Part shown: positions 14,577-26,800 of the stretch, in pieces
Position numbering within the stretch: position 1 is the stretch's first letter
How the letters are laid out: the number at the start of each line of letters is the position of its first letter
NCBI RefSeq assembly: GCF_008831285.2
Contig: NC_045140.1
Location: forward strand, 7,992,505 to 8,056,504
Direction: 5' to 3'
DNA from: Nymphaea colorata
Lineage: Eukaryota > Streptophyta > Magnoliopsida > Nymphaeales > Nymphaeaceae
Length of the DNA stretch: 64,000 nt
The notes under the pieces: generated by a model
What the model was told of the DNA's origin: nothing
What the model saw: the letters and a program-made list of their open reading frames with translations, nothing else
The model's database searches: none
Position numbers and translations under genes: made by a program

Positions 14577-17500
14577 TACATTTAGAATGCATACAATCTA
14601 ATATTCTAACATGGACGAGTGATGGTCAAATATAAAAGTTTTCCTATCAGAGATATGTACGAACGAGAGTCAAAAGCCTCTGATTCATCATCGTGCAAAT
14701 GAATTCGAGGATTCATAAGAAGTGCAACATGTTTGGTTCCCAATAACCCTGTTTCCTGTAGAAGATCAAGAATATATTTCCTTTGAGACATCACAATTCA
14801 TTTACTACTACGAGCCACTTCAATACCAAGGAAATAACGAAGTTGACCAAGATCTTTTGTGACAAAGTGTTTCTGTAGAAACTCCTTTGTCTGGGCTATC
14901 TCTTGAGTACTTTCTCCAGTGAGGACAATATTATCACATATACAATCAATATCATTATACCAGAAGGCCCTCGCTTGATAAACAATGAGTGATCAAGCTG
15001 GGATCTTTGAAATCCACATTTAGAGACAGCCTCACTTAACTTATGGAAGCACGCTCGGGGACTTTGTTTAAGTCTATAGATAGCCTTTTTGAGTTTGACT
15101 ACCTTGGAACACTCCCTGTCGTTCAAAACCAGATGGTTGTTGCATATAGATTGTTTCAGATAGATCACCATATAAAAATGCAACACATCAAGCTGAAAAA
15201 GAGGTCAATCCTGCTGAACTGCGAGAGATATAATTAAGCGAATAGTACCTAACCGTGCCACAACCGAAATCGTCTCGAAGAAGTCCACCCCAAAAGTCTG
15301 TGTATAGCCTTTAGCAACAAGACGAGCTTTGAATCGCTCTATGGACCCATCAGGATGATATTTGATGGTGAATACTCATTTGGAACCAACAACATCACAA
15401 TTCATTGATGAGTCCACCAAGTCCTAAGTCTCCCTAGAAAGAAGAGCATCCATTTTCTCCTGCATAGCATGCTTCCACCGTGAATCTAATAGGTTTGGTG
15501 GTGAGAGGTCGCAATAGTGTGACTAACCATAGCTCGATCAAACCGCACCAAACTTGTGCTCAAATGGTCCATAGAAACCGAGTTAGAAATCGGATGCCTT
15601 GTGCACTGTCGCTGACCCTTGCGAATAGCAATAGGTAGATCATCTGCAGAATAGTCATCATTTCTTTCTAAGTCAGTCTTATCATTGGAACTTACCTCAT
15701 GAGAAGATTCTAGTGGGTGGTTTGGAGAGGGACCTTGACGCCGAGTATAGACTATTGGAGGATCAAGAAAACAATCACCTGACAGTGGTTGAGAGGACGG
15801 GATAGACTCAAGTGATATTGGGGGAATAGGAAGTGGAACCAACATGGGAAGCTCAGACACAGTGGTACTTGGAGCGGAAAAAGAAGAACGAGACTCAAAG
15901 AATGTAACATCCGCACTGACAATCTCTTTCTTGTTATGGGGATCAAAACATCGATAGCCTTTTTGATTGACAGAATATCCAATGAACACACATTTGACAG
16001 CTTGGGCAGCAAGTTTGTTTTTGTTTGGGCCCAAGATATGTGCAAAGCAAGTGCATCCAAATACTTTGGAAGGTATATAAAATAATGGTCGATCTGGATA
16101 TAGTATTTGAATGGGGATGCGTTCTTGGATGACAAACGAGGGCAATCCGTTGGTGAGATAGCATGCGGTAAGAATAGCAACACCCCAAAAGTAGACAGGC
16201 ATATGAGTATGCAACATGAGGGTGCAGGCCACATTTAGAAGTTGTCGATGTTTGCATTCAGGAACACCATTTTGTTGGGATGTGTGGGGACATGTATATT
16301 GTGGACAAATTCCATGATTGGCATAAAATTGAAGTAGAACTGAACATTTAAATTCAAGAGCATCATTAGTCCGAATATTTTGGACAGTAACACCAAACTG
16401 AGCTTTTATTTCATTGACAAATTTCTAAAGAATACAAATGACTTTAGACCTGTCACGTAACAAAAACCAGAACAAGGTAATACCAGAAACGTGAATGACT
16501 TGGGAAAATTATACCATTGTCGAGAGGCTTGTTTAAGTCCATAAACTGACTTATTAAACTTGCAAAATAAATTGTTTGTATTGCTCTTCGAAAACCCTTG
16601 AGGTTGTTCCGTGTATATTTCTTTACCTAAATCCCTATTTATGAAAGTTGTTTTAAGTTTTAACACTGATCTGATTTAATTCTAAGTCAAAATGAGCTAT
16701 TAGGGTAAAAATTATTTTCATCAACTCTTTAGTAGAGATAGGAAAATTCATGTCAATGTAATCTATGTCCTCCAATTAGGTGAAACTTTTAGCAACTAGC
16801 CCTTTTTTTGCATCTCTCAATGTTGCTTTATAATATCCCTTTTGGTCTCACAGTCTCATTTACATCATATGAGTTTTACTCATTCAGGTAACTTAACAAG
16901 ACCCTAAGTCTGGTTTTAGCAATAGAGTCAAAATTTTCTTTTATGGCACTTATTTAGTGTGTGTGTTGCTTACTTTCTATAGTTTTCATAAATGCCAAGG
17001 GATCTTCATCAATATCTATCAAATCATTAGGATCTTGTAGATACACCACATAATCAAATGCAATAGCGGGTTCATTATTCTAATGTACCTACAAATAGGT
17101 GGTTGTATAGTCTCAATTTGAACCTATATACCTTCTTCTTACTCACCAGCATGATCCACAGTTGGTTCATCTTGGTTTTAGCTTCAGTAGGACATCCCCA
17201 TATATACATATAAGATATGGAAGGTTTTCTACCTGTCCATAACTCATGGAGTTTTACGTACAAATTTAACAAAATATGTAACTGTTATTCTAAGAGCTTC
17301 ACCCCAAATGAATAGGAAGGGTAGATAAATTTAACATAACTATAAAAATCCTTTTAAGCGTGCATGTATGGTCGATTGACTTTTGTTGAGCATAATGCTA
17401 ATTCTTTTCCAGACTCTAACAAAAGCTTCTCCCACAGATGTCCATTTGTCATTTCTTTTTCGTGAATGTAATTTATTACATGTTCTTATAAATAGCTGGT

Positions 17501-17947
17501 GGATTGACTCTGGTTTTATGGTGCATAATGCATGACTGTTGTTGAACATAATGCTAATTCTTTGCAAGACTCTAACAAAAGCTTCTCTCACAGATATCCA
17601 TTTGTCATTTCTTTTTCATGAATGTAATTTATTACATGTTCTCATAAATAGCTGGTGGATTGACTCCGGTGTTATGGTGCATAATGCTAATTCTTTGCAA
17701 GACTTTCTGAGCAAAAGGGAACCAACATTGCATGAAAGGAACATCTTTTCAAAAATAACAAGCGGTCATGTGTAAAGGCTGTTGGGACATGGCAAGTCAA
17801 ACTTGATATTGGTTTCTTTAAATGGATCTTCATGATGCATTTTTTGTACCATCATATAGAGCTACTATGAACGTTGTGCTCATCAAGCTTTTTATTTTAT
17901 TTTTTATTTACCGTCCAGCCTACATCAGCTTCCTCTCTCTCTCTCTC

Positions 17948-18002
<55 letters not shown>

Positions 18003-18836
18003 CTGCTATGTCACAATGGTATGTGGGGAGGGCCCACATACCCATACCGGTACGGTGGTATGTCTTGGTACATTCTTCCTCCTCCTTTCTCATACATAAT
18101 ACCTATGTCACTTTAAATGAACCTATTTTCACCTGACCCATCTTCCGACTTCTTCCTTACCTTTATACAACATATCTATGGCAAAAATGGCATCAGTTTC
18201 TTATATTTATATTATTTCTTTTGCTGATTTCATGTATATAATTAATTAAAAATATATAACTATCGCCGTACCGCCGTACCAAGCTTATCAAAAACGCCGT
18301 ATCCGTACCCGATTCCCTGTACCTGTACCAGCACCATACCCATACCTATGTGATATAGTATAGCTGAAATCCTCTGGTGCGTGTGTGAGAGGCCAAAGAC
18401 ATTCAAATGGATGGATAAATCCGCTTTTGTGTGTGTGTGTATATCACAAACTCTGTCACACGGATACTTGGGTTTAGCCCACGTACCTGTATCCGATATG
18501 CGGACACGCGTATCCGGATACAGGACACAGCTGGGACACGCCAAAAAATAAACTATTAGTTTAATGTTTTTTTTTCATTTTATCATTTTTTTTGTGATGC
18601 ATCCAATTATTTTCATGAACAATGCTTTCAAATACTCAACACTTTTGTGATAAAACAAACTTTTTTATAAGAGTGAACTATTAATTTAATGTTTTTTTTC
18701 ATTTTATTATTTTTGAGAATATAAAATTTGCCGTATCCGCGTATCTCAAATTTTCAAAATTGCTGTGTCCGTACCCGTATCGCCGAACCCGCACCCATGT
18801 GACATAGATCACAACTAAACCTATCCTATAAATAAA

Positions 18837-18891
<55 letters not shown>

Positions 18892-21800
18892 GGAAGAAAG
18901 GGACGTGAGAGAGAGAGAGAGAGAGGAAACTTTTCAGATTGCATATATATGTATATATATATATGTTCAATATTGAAGGACGAAAGGGACGTGAGAGAGA
19001 GGAAACTTTTCAGATTGCATTCACGTAACCCTAATCTCATATTAAAAGAGATTAGGGTGTTGACTACATATTTACAATTTCAGTCCACTAAAATATAAGA
19101 AAACAATAAGTAGAGTCTTGTCCACTTTCTAATATTTCAAAAAGACTCAAATTGACTCTAGAAAACTTTAACACTCTCCCTCAAGCTGGAGCATAGATAT
19201 TAATCATGCTCAGCTTGTCACATCCTCTCAAACAATCTCTAATGGGAAGAGCCTTAGTAAACATATCAGCTGCTTGATCTTCAGAGGAAAAGTGGATCGT
19301 GCTAATGACTCCTTTTTGTACCAAGTCTCGAACATAATGGCAATCAACTTCAATGTGTTTCGTCCTTTCATGAAAGACAAGGTTATTTGCAATGTAGGTA
19401 GCTACTCTGTTATCACAATACATCTTCATAAGAATTTTCACTGAAATTCCCAATTCTAGAAGCACTGATTTGACCCATGACATTTCAGCCGCCGTTTGAG
19501 CCATAGCTCTATATTCAGACTCAGCACTCGATCTAGCAACCACATTTTGTTTCTTGTTCCTTCAGGAAATAAGATTCCCACCAATAAAGATGCAAAAACC
19601 TGTAGTAGATCTCCTATCATTTACTGACTTTGCATAATCAGCATCACTATATGCTTCATGTTCACCCATTCTCCTTTTTTTAATATAACCACTTTCCTGG
19701 GGCTGATTTCAAGTATTTTATCACCATTAAAGCAGCCTCCCAATGAACTTTCATAGGTTTCTCCATGAATTAACTAAGCTTATTTACAACAAAGTTGATG
19801 TCTAGACGAGTGATGGTCAAATACAAAAGTTTCCCTATCAGAGATCTAGAGATCTGTAAGAACGGGAGTCAAAAGCCTCTGATTCATCATCATGCATATG
19901 AATTCGAGGATTCATAGGAAGTGTAGCAGGTTTGGCTCCCAATAACCCTGTTTCCTATAGAAAATCAAAAACATATTTTCTTTGAAACATCACAATCCCT
20001 TTACTACTACGAGCCACTTCAATACCAAGGAAATATCGAAGTTGACCAAGATCTTTTGTGACAAAGTGTTTCTGTAAGAACTCCTTTATCTGAGTTATCT
20101 CCTGAGTACTTTCTCCAGTGAGAACAATATCATCAACATATACAATCAATATCACTATACCAGAAGTCCCTCGCTTGATAAACGAGTGATCAAGTTGAGA
20201 TCTTTGAAATCCACATTTAGAGACAACCTCACTTAGCTTATGGAACCATGCACAGGAACTTTGCTTAAGTCCATAGATAGTCTTTTTGAGTTTGCATACT
20301 TTAGAACACTCCCCCTGTCGTTCAAAACCAAGTGGTTGTTGCATATAAACTGTTTCAGAGAGATCACCATATAGAAATACATTTTTCACATCAAACTGAA
20401 AAAGGGGCCAATCTTGCTAAACAGCGAGAGATATAATTAGGCGAATAGTACCTAACCGTGCCACAGGCGAAAACGTCTCGAAGAAGTCCACCCCATAAGT
20501 CTGTGTATAGCCTTTAGCCACAAGACGAGCTTTGAATCACTCTACAGACCCATTAGAATGATATTTGATGGTGAATACCCATTTGTAGCTGACAACATCA
20601 CAATTCAACGGTAGGTCTACCAAGTCCCAAGTCTCCCTAAAAAGAAGAGCATCCATTTCTTCCTGCATAGCAGTATTGTACGTATCGTACGATGCGGAGT
20701 CGTATCGTACGATACATATCGTATCGAACGTAAAATACGATACGATACACCCCCTATATCGTATATTTACTATACGGGCACTGGATCGTACGATACGGCT
20801 ACGATACGACTACGATATGGTTACGATACAACACGATACGATTACGATACGACACAATACAGGTACGATACGGTAATTTTTATTGATTTTTTATTATTTT
20901 TTGAGAATTTTTTATATTTTTTCTGATTTTTTTTTTTAAAAATATGATACTTTTATGATATGTTACGATATTTTACGATACAGCGTATCTTAAAGTCAGA
21001 CCGATACGGCTTACGATACATTTTTTACAACATTGCTGCATAGCATGCTTCCATCATGAATCTAATAAGGCTTGGTGGTGAGAGGTCGAAATAGTATGAC
21101 TAGCCATAACTCGATCAAACTGCACCAAACTTGTGCTCAAATGGTCTATAGAAACCGAGTTCGAAATCGGATGTCTTGTGCACTATCGCTTGCCCTTGCG
21201 AATAGCAATAGGTAGATCATCTGCAGAATAGTTATCATTTCTTCCTGAGTCAGTCTTATCATTAGAACTTACCTCATAAGAAGACGTTGGTGGGCGGTTA
21301 GGAGAGGGACCTTGATGTCGGGTATAGACTATTGGAGGATCAAGAAAACGATCACCTGACAATGGTGGATAGGACGGGATCGACTCAAGTGATACTGGGG
21401 GAATAGGAAGAGGAACAGACACGGGAAGCTCAAACACAGTGATACTTGGGGCGAAAAAATAAGGATGAGACTCAAAAAATGTAACATCCGCACTGACAAT
21501 CTCTTTCTTGGTATGGGGATGAAAGCATCGATAGCCATTTTGATTGGCAGAATATTCAACGAACACACATTTGACAGCTTAGGCAGCAAGTTTGTTTTTG
21601 TCTTGGCCCAATATGTATGCAAAACAAGTGCATCCAAATACTTTGGGAGGTATATAAAATAATGGTCGATCTGGATATAGTATTTGAATGGGGATGCGTT
21701 CCTGGATGGCAGACGAGGGCAATCTGTTGGTGAGATAACATGCGGTAAGAATAGCATCACCCCAAAAATAAGCAGGCATATGAGTGTGCAACATGAGGGT

Positions 21801-23757
21801 ACAGGCCACATTTAGAAGCTGTCGATGTTTGCGTTCAACAACATCATTTTGTTGGGATGTGTGAGGCCATGTATATTGTGGTCGAATCCCATGATTGGCA
21901 TAAAATTGGAGTAGAACTGAAGATTTAAATTCAAGAGCATTATCAATGCGAATATTTTTGACAACACCAAACTGAGTTTTTATTTTTATTGACAAATTTT
22001 TGAAGAATATAAATGACTTCAGACTTGTCCCCTAACAAAAATACCCAACTGACTCTAGTAAAATCATCAACCAAAACAAGATAATACTAGAAACGTGAAC
22101 GACAAGAAACACGACTTGGTCCCCAAACATCAACATGCAGAAAGATCAAAGGGACTTTGACTTGAAGGAAAACTACTACGTGTATGCTTGCCTAATTAGC
22201 ATGCATCACATAAGAATGACTCTGACGCAGGAATATCTGGAAAAATACGACGAAGCTTGGACACGGAAGGATGACCTAGTCTGAGATGCCACTGCAAAGG
22301 AGAAGGCTTCGACGTGAAAGAGGATGCAACAACATCTACAAGGATAGAGAGGAAATAGAGCCCCTTGCTTTCATGGCCGCCACAAATCATCTTCCCAGTT
22401 TGTAAGTCCTGAAAAGAACATGAACCAGGATAAAAAATGACTACACTGTAAATCTCTAACCAATCGCTTAACAGATAACAAGTTAAACAGGAAATTAAGG
22501 AGCATATAGCACATGTGTAATGGTGCCAAAAGGTGTGAGATAGATCACCGCTACCCAGAATAGGGGACAACTAGCCATCAGCCAACCTGATGTGCTGTGG
22601 TGTAGTGAACCTGGTAAATGATAAAAACATCTGTGGTTGATTACAACAATGTCTGGATGCTCCTGAGTCAATCATCCATATCATACCTGGGTCACTGGTA
22701 GGGGCACCAACAGAGAGAACCGAGTCTATAGCAGTTGTGCTGGTTGAGGCAGGAGTAGACCTCTGAGCAAGAACCAGATCATATTCTTCCTTGCTTAAGT
22801 TGAGATAATATGATGGAGGTATAAGAGAACAGGTAGGAGACTCAACCATAGCATCTGTAAACTGTGACAAAGTTGCAGTAGATGAAGAATACCCTTTCAG
22901 ATGTCGATAATAGGCAACAAACAAGCACAAGTTTGACAACAGAGAAAAAAAATTGTCTCACTTCAACAATGCAGAGAAAAGACTGAAACCTGCTACCACA
23001 ACATACCTTAGATTGTGGAAATCCACCAAGCACCACACGACTAGACAGATCTGAACGTCCAAGAACATCTTCCAAGGGAACAAAGGTAAGATCTGATGAC
23101 TGAAACTTCTTCACCCAACGACAAAAGACTGCTGCTACTCGATTAGCAGCAATTCACACCTCACAAAGCCTCACTTTACTGATTTCACATTCACGATTTG
23201 CAGATATTGCTCCTCAAGTCAAACTGCATCTTCAACCAGCAACATGACTCCACACACAACTTCTCACTGTCACACTATACCCACAACTAGCAGATTAACT
23301 CTGCCCCACACGATCTTATGCAGTGACAACAAAAGGGCAGATCTGATATATCACGTCACAGATTGTCTTCCACAACAGAAAAAAAAAACAGATCTCTTTA
23401 GGGCAGATTTGATACATAACGTTATAGGTTTTCTTCCACGGCAGTAGAAAATCAGATCTGAGCGACATAGATATTCTTCCACGGCAATAGAAACTCAGAT
23501 CTGATACATCCTGATCAGATCCACCATCTTCTTCCACAACAGCAACTTCATCAACATTTCTCCATGTCTTCCACGGCAATAGCAACACAAGGGTGCTGAT
23601 CACATTTCTACATGTTAAATGTGATTAGCGCCTTTCCACCAAACAATCAACTTGCATGTTTTGTAAACAGCAGGAACCCTAGGCGTGAAACCCTAGATCG
23701 CACAACCCTAGGTCTGTTGCTCTGATACCATGTTCAATATTGGAGGAAGAAATGGAC

Positions 23758-23804
<47 letters not shown>

Positions 23805-26800
23805 CTTTTCAGTTGCATTCACGTAACCCTAATCTCATATTAAAAGAGATTAGGGTGTTGACTACATATTTACAATTTCAGTCCACTAAAATATAAGAAA
23901 ACAATAAGTAGACCCTTGTCCACTTTCTAATATTTCAGTCCACTAAAACATGGTTCTTTAAATTTCAAGAGAGAGTAAGAGGGAAAGAAATTGGCATAGA
24001 TGGGTTTAGGGACCCATCTCTGCAAATTTACTTTTCATATGAGCCTCTTCCATACCTTCATTCAATAAAGCAACTAATATGGGCCGCTCAGCAAGAGCAG
24101 ATCTTATGGTTCCGTTTTGTTTAATTTTCTTTGCCTTCTCTAGACCACATGGTTTTGAATGAAGGGTGGATCTTTAATTCAAGAAATTAACCTTGAAGGG
24201 GAATATAAATGCAAAAAAAATGTGTTTGCCCACTTTCAAGCCTTTCTATTTTGTTCTCAGCTATGTTGCATGGACACTTGAAAAAGATGAAGTGTTGGTG
24301 TACAGCCATATCCAACATTGAGACCGATACACCTTAACATGGGTGGGACATGCCATTTTCTGAACATGAAGTGTCCAAAAAAATGGACACATGTTCTGCC
24401 CCTTTCCCCTCCCTTTTTTCCCTTTTGTCTTTCTTTTCTTCCTCTCTTCCTTTTCCTTTTCAGTTACCTCCCTCTTTGAGTCCAACTGACACCTCTCTCT
24501 CTCTTCCTCTCTCTCTCTCGTTCCCTCTCTCTTCCTTTTCAAAAGGACATCATCTTTTTCTCCTTTAAAAGGATGAGTCCTTTTTCTTTAATAAGATGGA
24601 GAAGAAGCCTTTTAAGCACAAATTTATTGTCCTTTCAAAGGACCTCAGGGGTCTGTCCTTTAACTTTTTAAAAGGACTTTATTTTATTTAACTACATATC
24701 AAATTAACTAAACTAACCTTGATATAAAACATAGATACAAACACAAACCAATAAAGGTATTAAACAATAATTGATTATACAACAAATTTTAGAAGTTTTT
24801 TATACAATTTGTAATTTCTCCTCTCACTCTACTCTCCCCACCTCTTTATACACCAACACCTGTACCCGTGTCCGACACCGACACTCATATCCGTGTCCAT
24901 GCAACATAGGTTTTCAGTTATAGCTCAGTCTTTGTGATTGTCAAAGGATTTCTGAAAAACTTTTTGTTTGTCTTTATGGAAAACAATAATAATAGATGCA
25001 AATAGGCCCCAGCAGACAAAATAAAAAATGTTAACACCCTAAATTTTTCCACATCAGAATTGAAGCAATGTCAAAATTTTACAAAAGAATTGTGAAAAAT
25101 TACAATTTCAAAGCCAAATGAATCTAAAGAATAATTTAGATTCAAATCCTGAATTTGAGTCATGACACGAATGCCAAAGCAGGATTACGAGTCAAACTAG
25201 ATCCAAATTAGGATTTGGAATCCAAATCAATTACAAATGTCATTTGAAATCCATATCTGATTGCAAAATTCAAATTTTGATTTAAATCCGAGAATTGGAT
25301 CTAATTTGGTTTAGAATGCTATGTGGAACCCACGTGCGGGCCCCACCTAGCTCGTGTGGTCAGAAGCCCACCCAAGAGGTCACAAACCCCCCTTTTCCAA
25401 AAATATCTTCCCTCAATTAAATAAAAAAATCATTTTCAAAAGAAAATGATTAAGGATTCATAGGAAAAGAGAGACATTAACCTCTCACTCTCTCCCTTAG
25501 TTAAAAAAAAATCAAATTTCAAAGAAGCAATAAGTGTTAGAATTAAACTTACCTAATCTACTTAATCCAAGTAGGTTTGGCCTGGGTAAACCCAAATTTG
25601 GTGCCAATTTCAGCTAGGCACGGTCACCATGAGCTCAACTAAGTCGAAAGGGTAGGTCTGTCCCACGACCAGATTCGTGAACAAAAATAGACTTTGACTA
25701 GATCGAATCCACTTTGACTAAACTCAACCAAAGTATAATTTAGCTCAATTAAGAGCTTTCATAGCTCAAATTCATTAAATTACCTCAAGCCAAGTCAAAC
25801 TACTTGCAAATGAGTTTTGTCTTTGGTCAATTGGTCAAATTTGACCCATCTGCATAATTTTGCCCTTTTATGAGCAAATTGAGATTACAAAACCTAAATT
25901 GAAATTTTATGAAAGGCAAATATACATTTGGATTTGTCAAATGCATAAATCTAATATCAAATTGAAATTCAATATTTCAAACCTAAGTTTGATTTACTTA
26001 AAATCCATCTTCAATCAAGTTATGGACGAAAAGACCCTTTTCGAACCAAATTTGATAGAATTTCCAAATTTTAATTGAATTGCCAAAATTCAATAACATT
26101 TAGAGGTTAATGACTAGGTTTTAACCTAACAAGTTCAATTTAAAAAAAAAAAAAGGCAAAACCCTGCACAATGGCATTTTTGTTCAAAATTTTGATCAAA
26201 GTTGGGCAGCTAGGTCTGAACTGAGGTTGACCATGCCTAGCTCAGCCCACCTAGCTCGTGTAAATGAGTTGGGTGTGGTCAATTAGAGCCATTAAACCCT
26301 ATTTAACTCATTTTGCAAGTCTCCAAAGTATTAAGTGAGTTTTCAATGTGAGTTAAGAAGGTGGTTGAATTCATCTTCTCCTCTATATAAACCCCTCCTG
26401 GCAACCAAGGAAGGGGATGAATTTTTGAAGTCTTCATCAAATTATTGCTGCAGCCAAGGAGCTAGGAAAGAGAAGCCAAGGAGGAGAAGAAAAATTTGTC
26501 CAAGCCCTCCTCCCCCTCTATCTCATTATCTTCTTCGTTTTCCTCTATTCTCTCTATCGAGTTTGCTAAATTAGGGTGTTTAAGTTAACCCTTACTTAGG
26601 ATTTTCGTGGTGAAATTCCAGAGATACATGATTATGTTCAATGAAGAACAAGCCCAGGCAGAGAGGGCCAAAAAGAAAAGGAAGAAAACGAAGAAATCTT
26701 CATCAAACAGTTCTGACTCTTCTGAAGATGCTACCACAAAATCCAGTAGTGAGGAAGAACCAAGGACTCCCAAGAAAAAGAAAAAGAAAGAATCCTGGAA

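Larger units (their letters stand above)
9223..14611 (-). mobile_element. Complete Ty1/copia element C nested in element A
   Basis: Flanked by a perfect 5-bp duplication TGGAC (9218-9222 and 14612-14616). LTRs are 9223-9728 and 14138-14611, TG...CA ended. An initiator-Met tRNA primer-binding site (TGGTATCAGAGC, minus) abuts the right LTR and a polypurine tract abuts the left. The LTRs differ at only about six sites outside the TA microsatellite by eye, so insertion is recent relative to A. Gag, protease, integrase, RT and RNase H occur in that order on the minus strand, but the polyprotein frame is broken twice and integrase has an in-frame deletion. Confidence 0.95.
8405..16500 (-). mobile_element. 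Ty1/copia element A, 5'-truncated and split by element C
   Basis: From the right it carries integrase, reverse transcriptase and RNase H pieces, then a 3' LTR. Element C is inserted between RT and RNase H at 9223-14611. Gag, protease and the 5' LTR are missing: similarity to element B stops near 16500, where an unrelated copia fragment begins. Frames are broken by several stops and shifts. It is the same family as B (near-identical LTR core, RNase H and integrase). It lies in intron 8, sense to the host gene. Confidence 0.85.
18964..23937 (-). mobile_element. Ty1/copia element B (two LTRs, degraded)
   Basis: 3' LTR 18964-19173; 5' LTR from 23731, losing similarity near 23937. The initiator-Met primer-binding site is at 23719-23730. 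From right to left the minus strand holds a short leader/Gag, protease, GAG-pre-integrase, integrase, RT and RNase H, all with stops or shifts. Most of Gag is absent, since protease begins about 1 kb inside. A CGATAC-rich element interrupts it at 20672-21035. It lies in intron 8, sense to the host gene. Confidence 0.9.

Noticed and set aside
24261-24542. Charged minus-strand frame ([15 protein letters not shown]-like)
   Set aside because: Translation of a CT-rich simple tract inside MITE 3.
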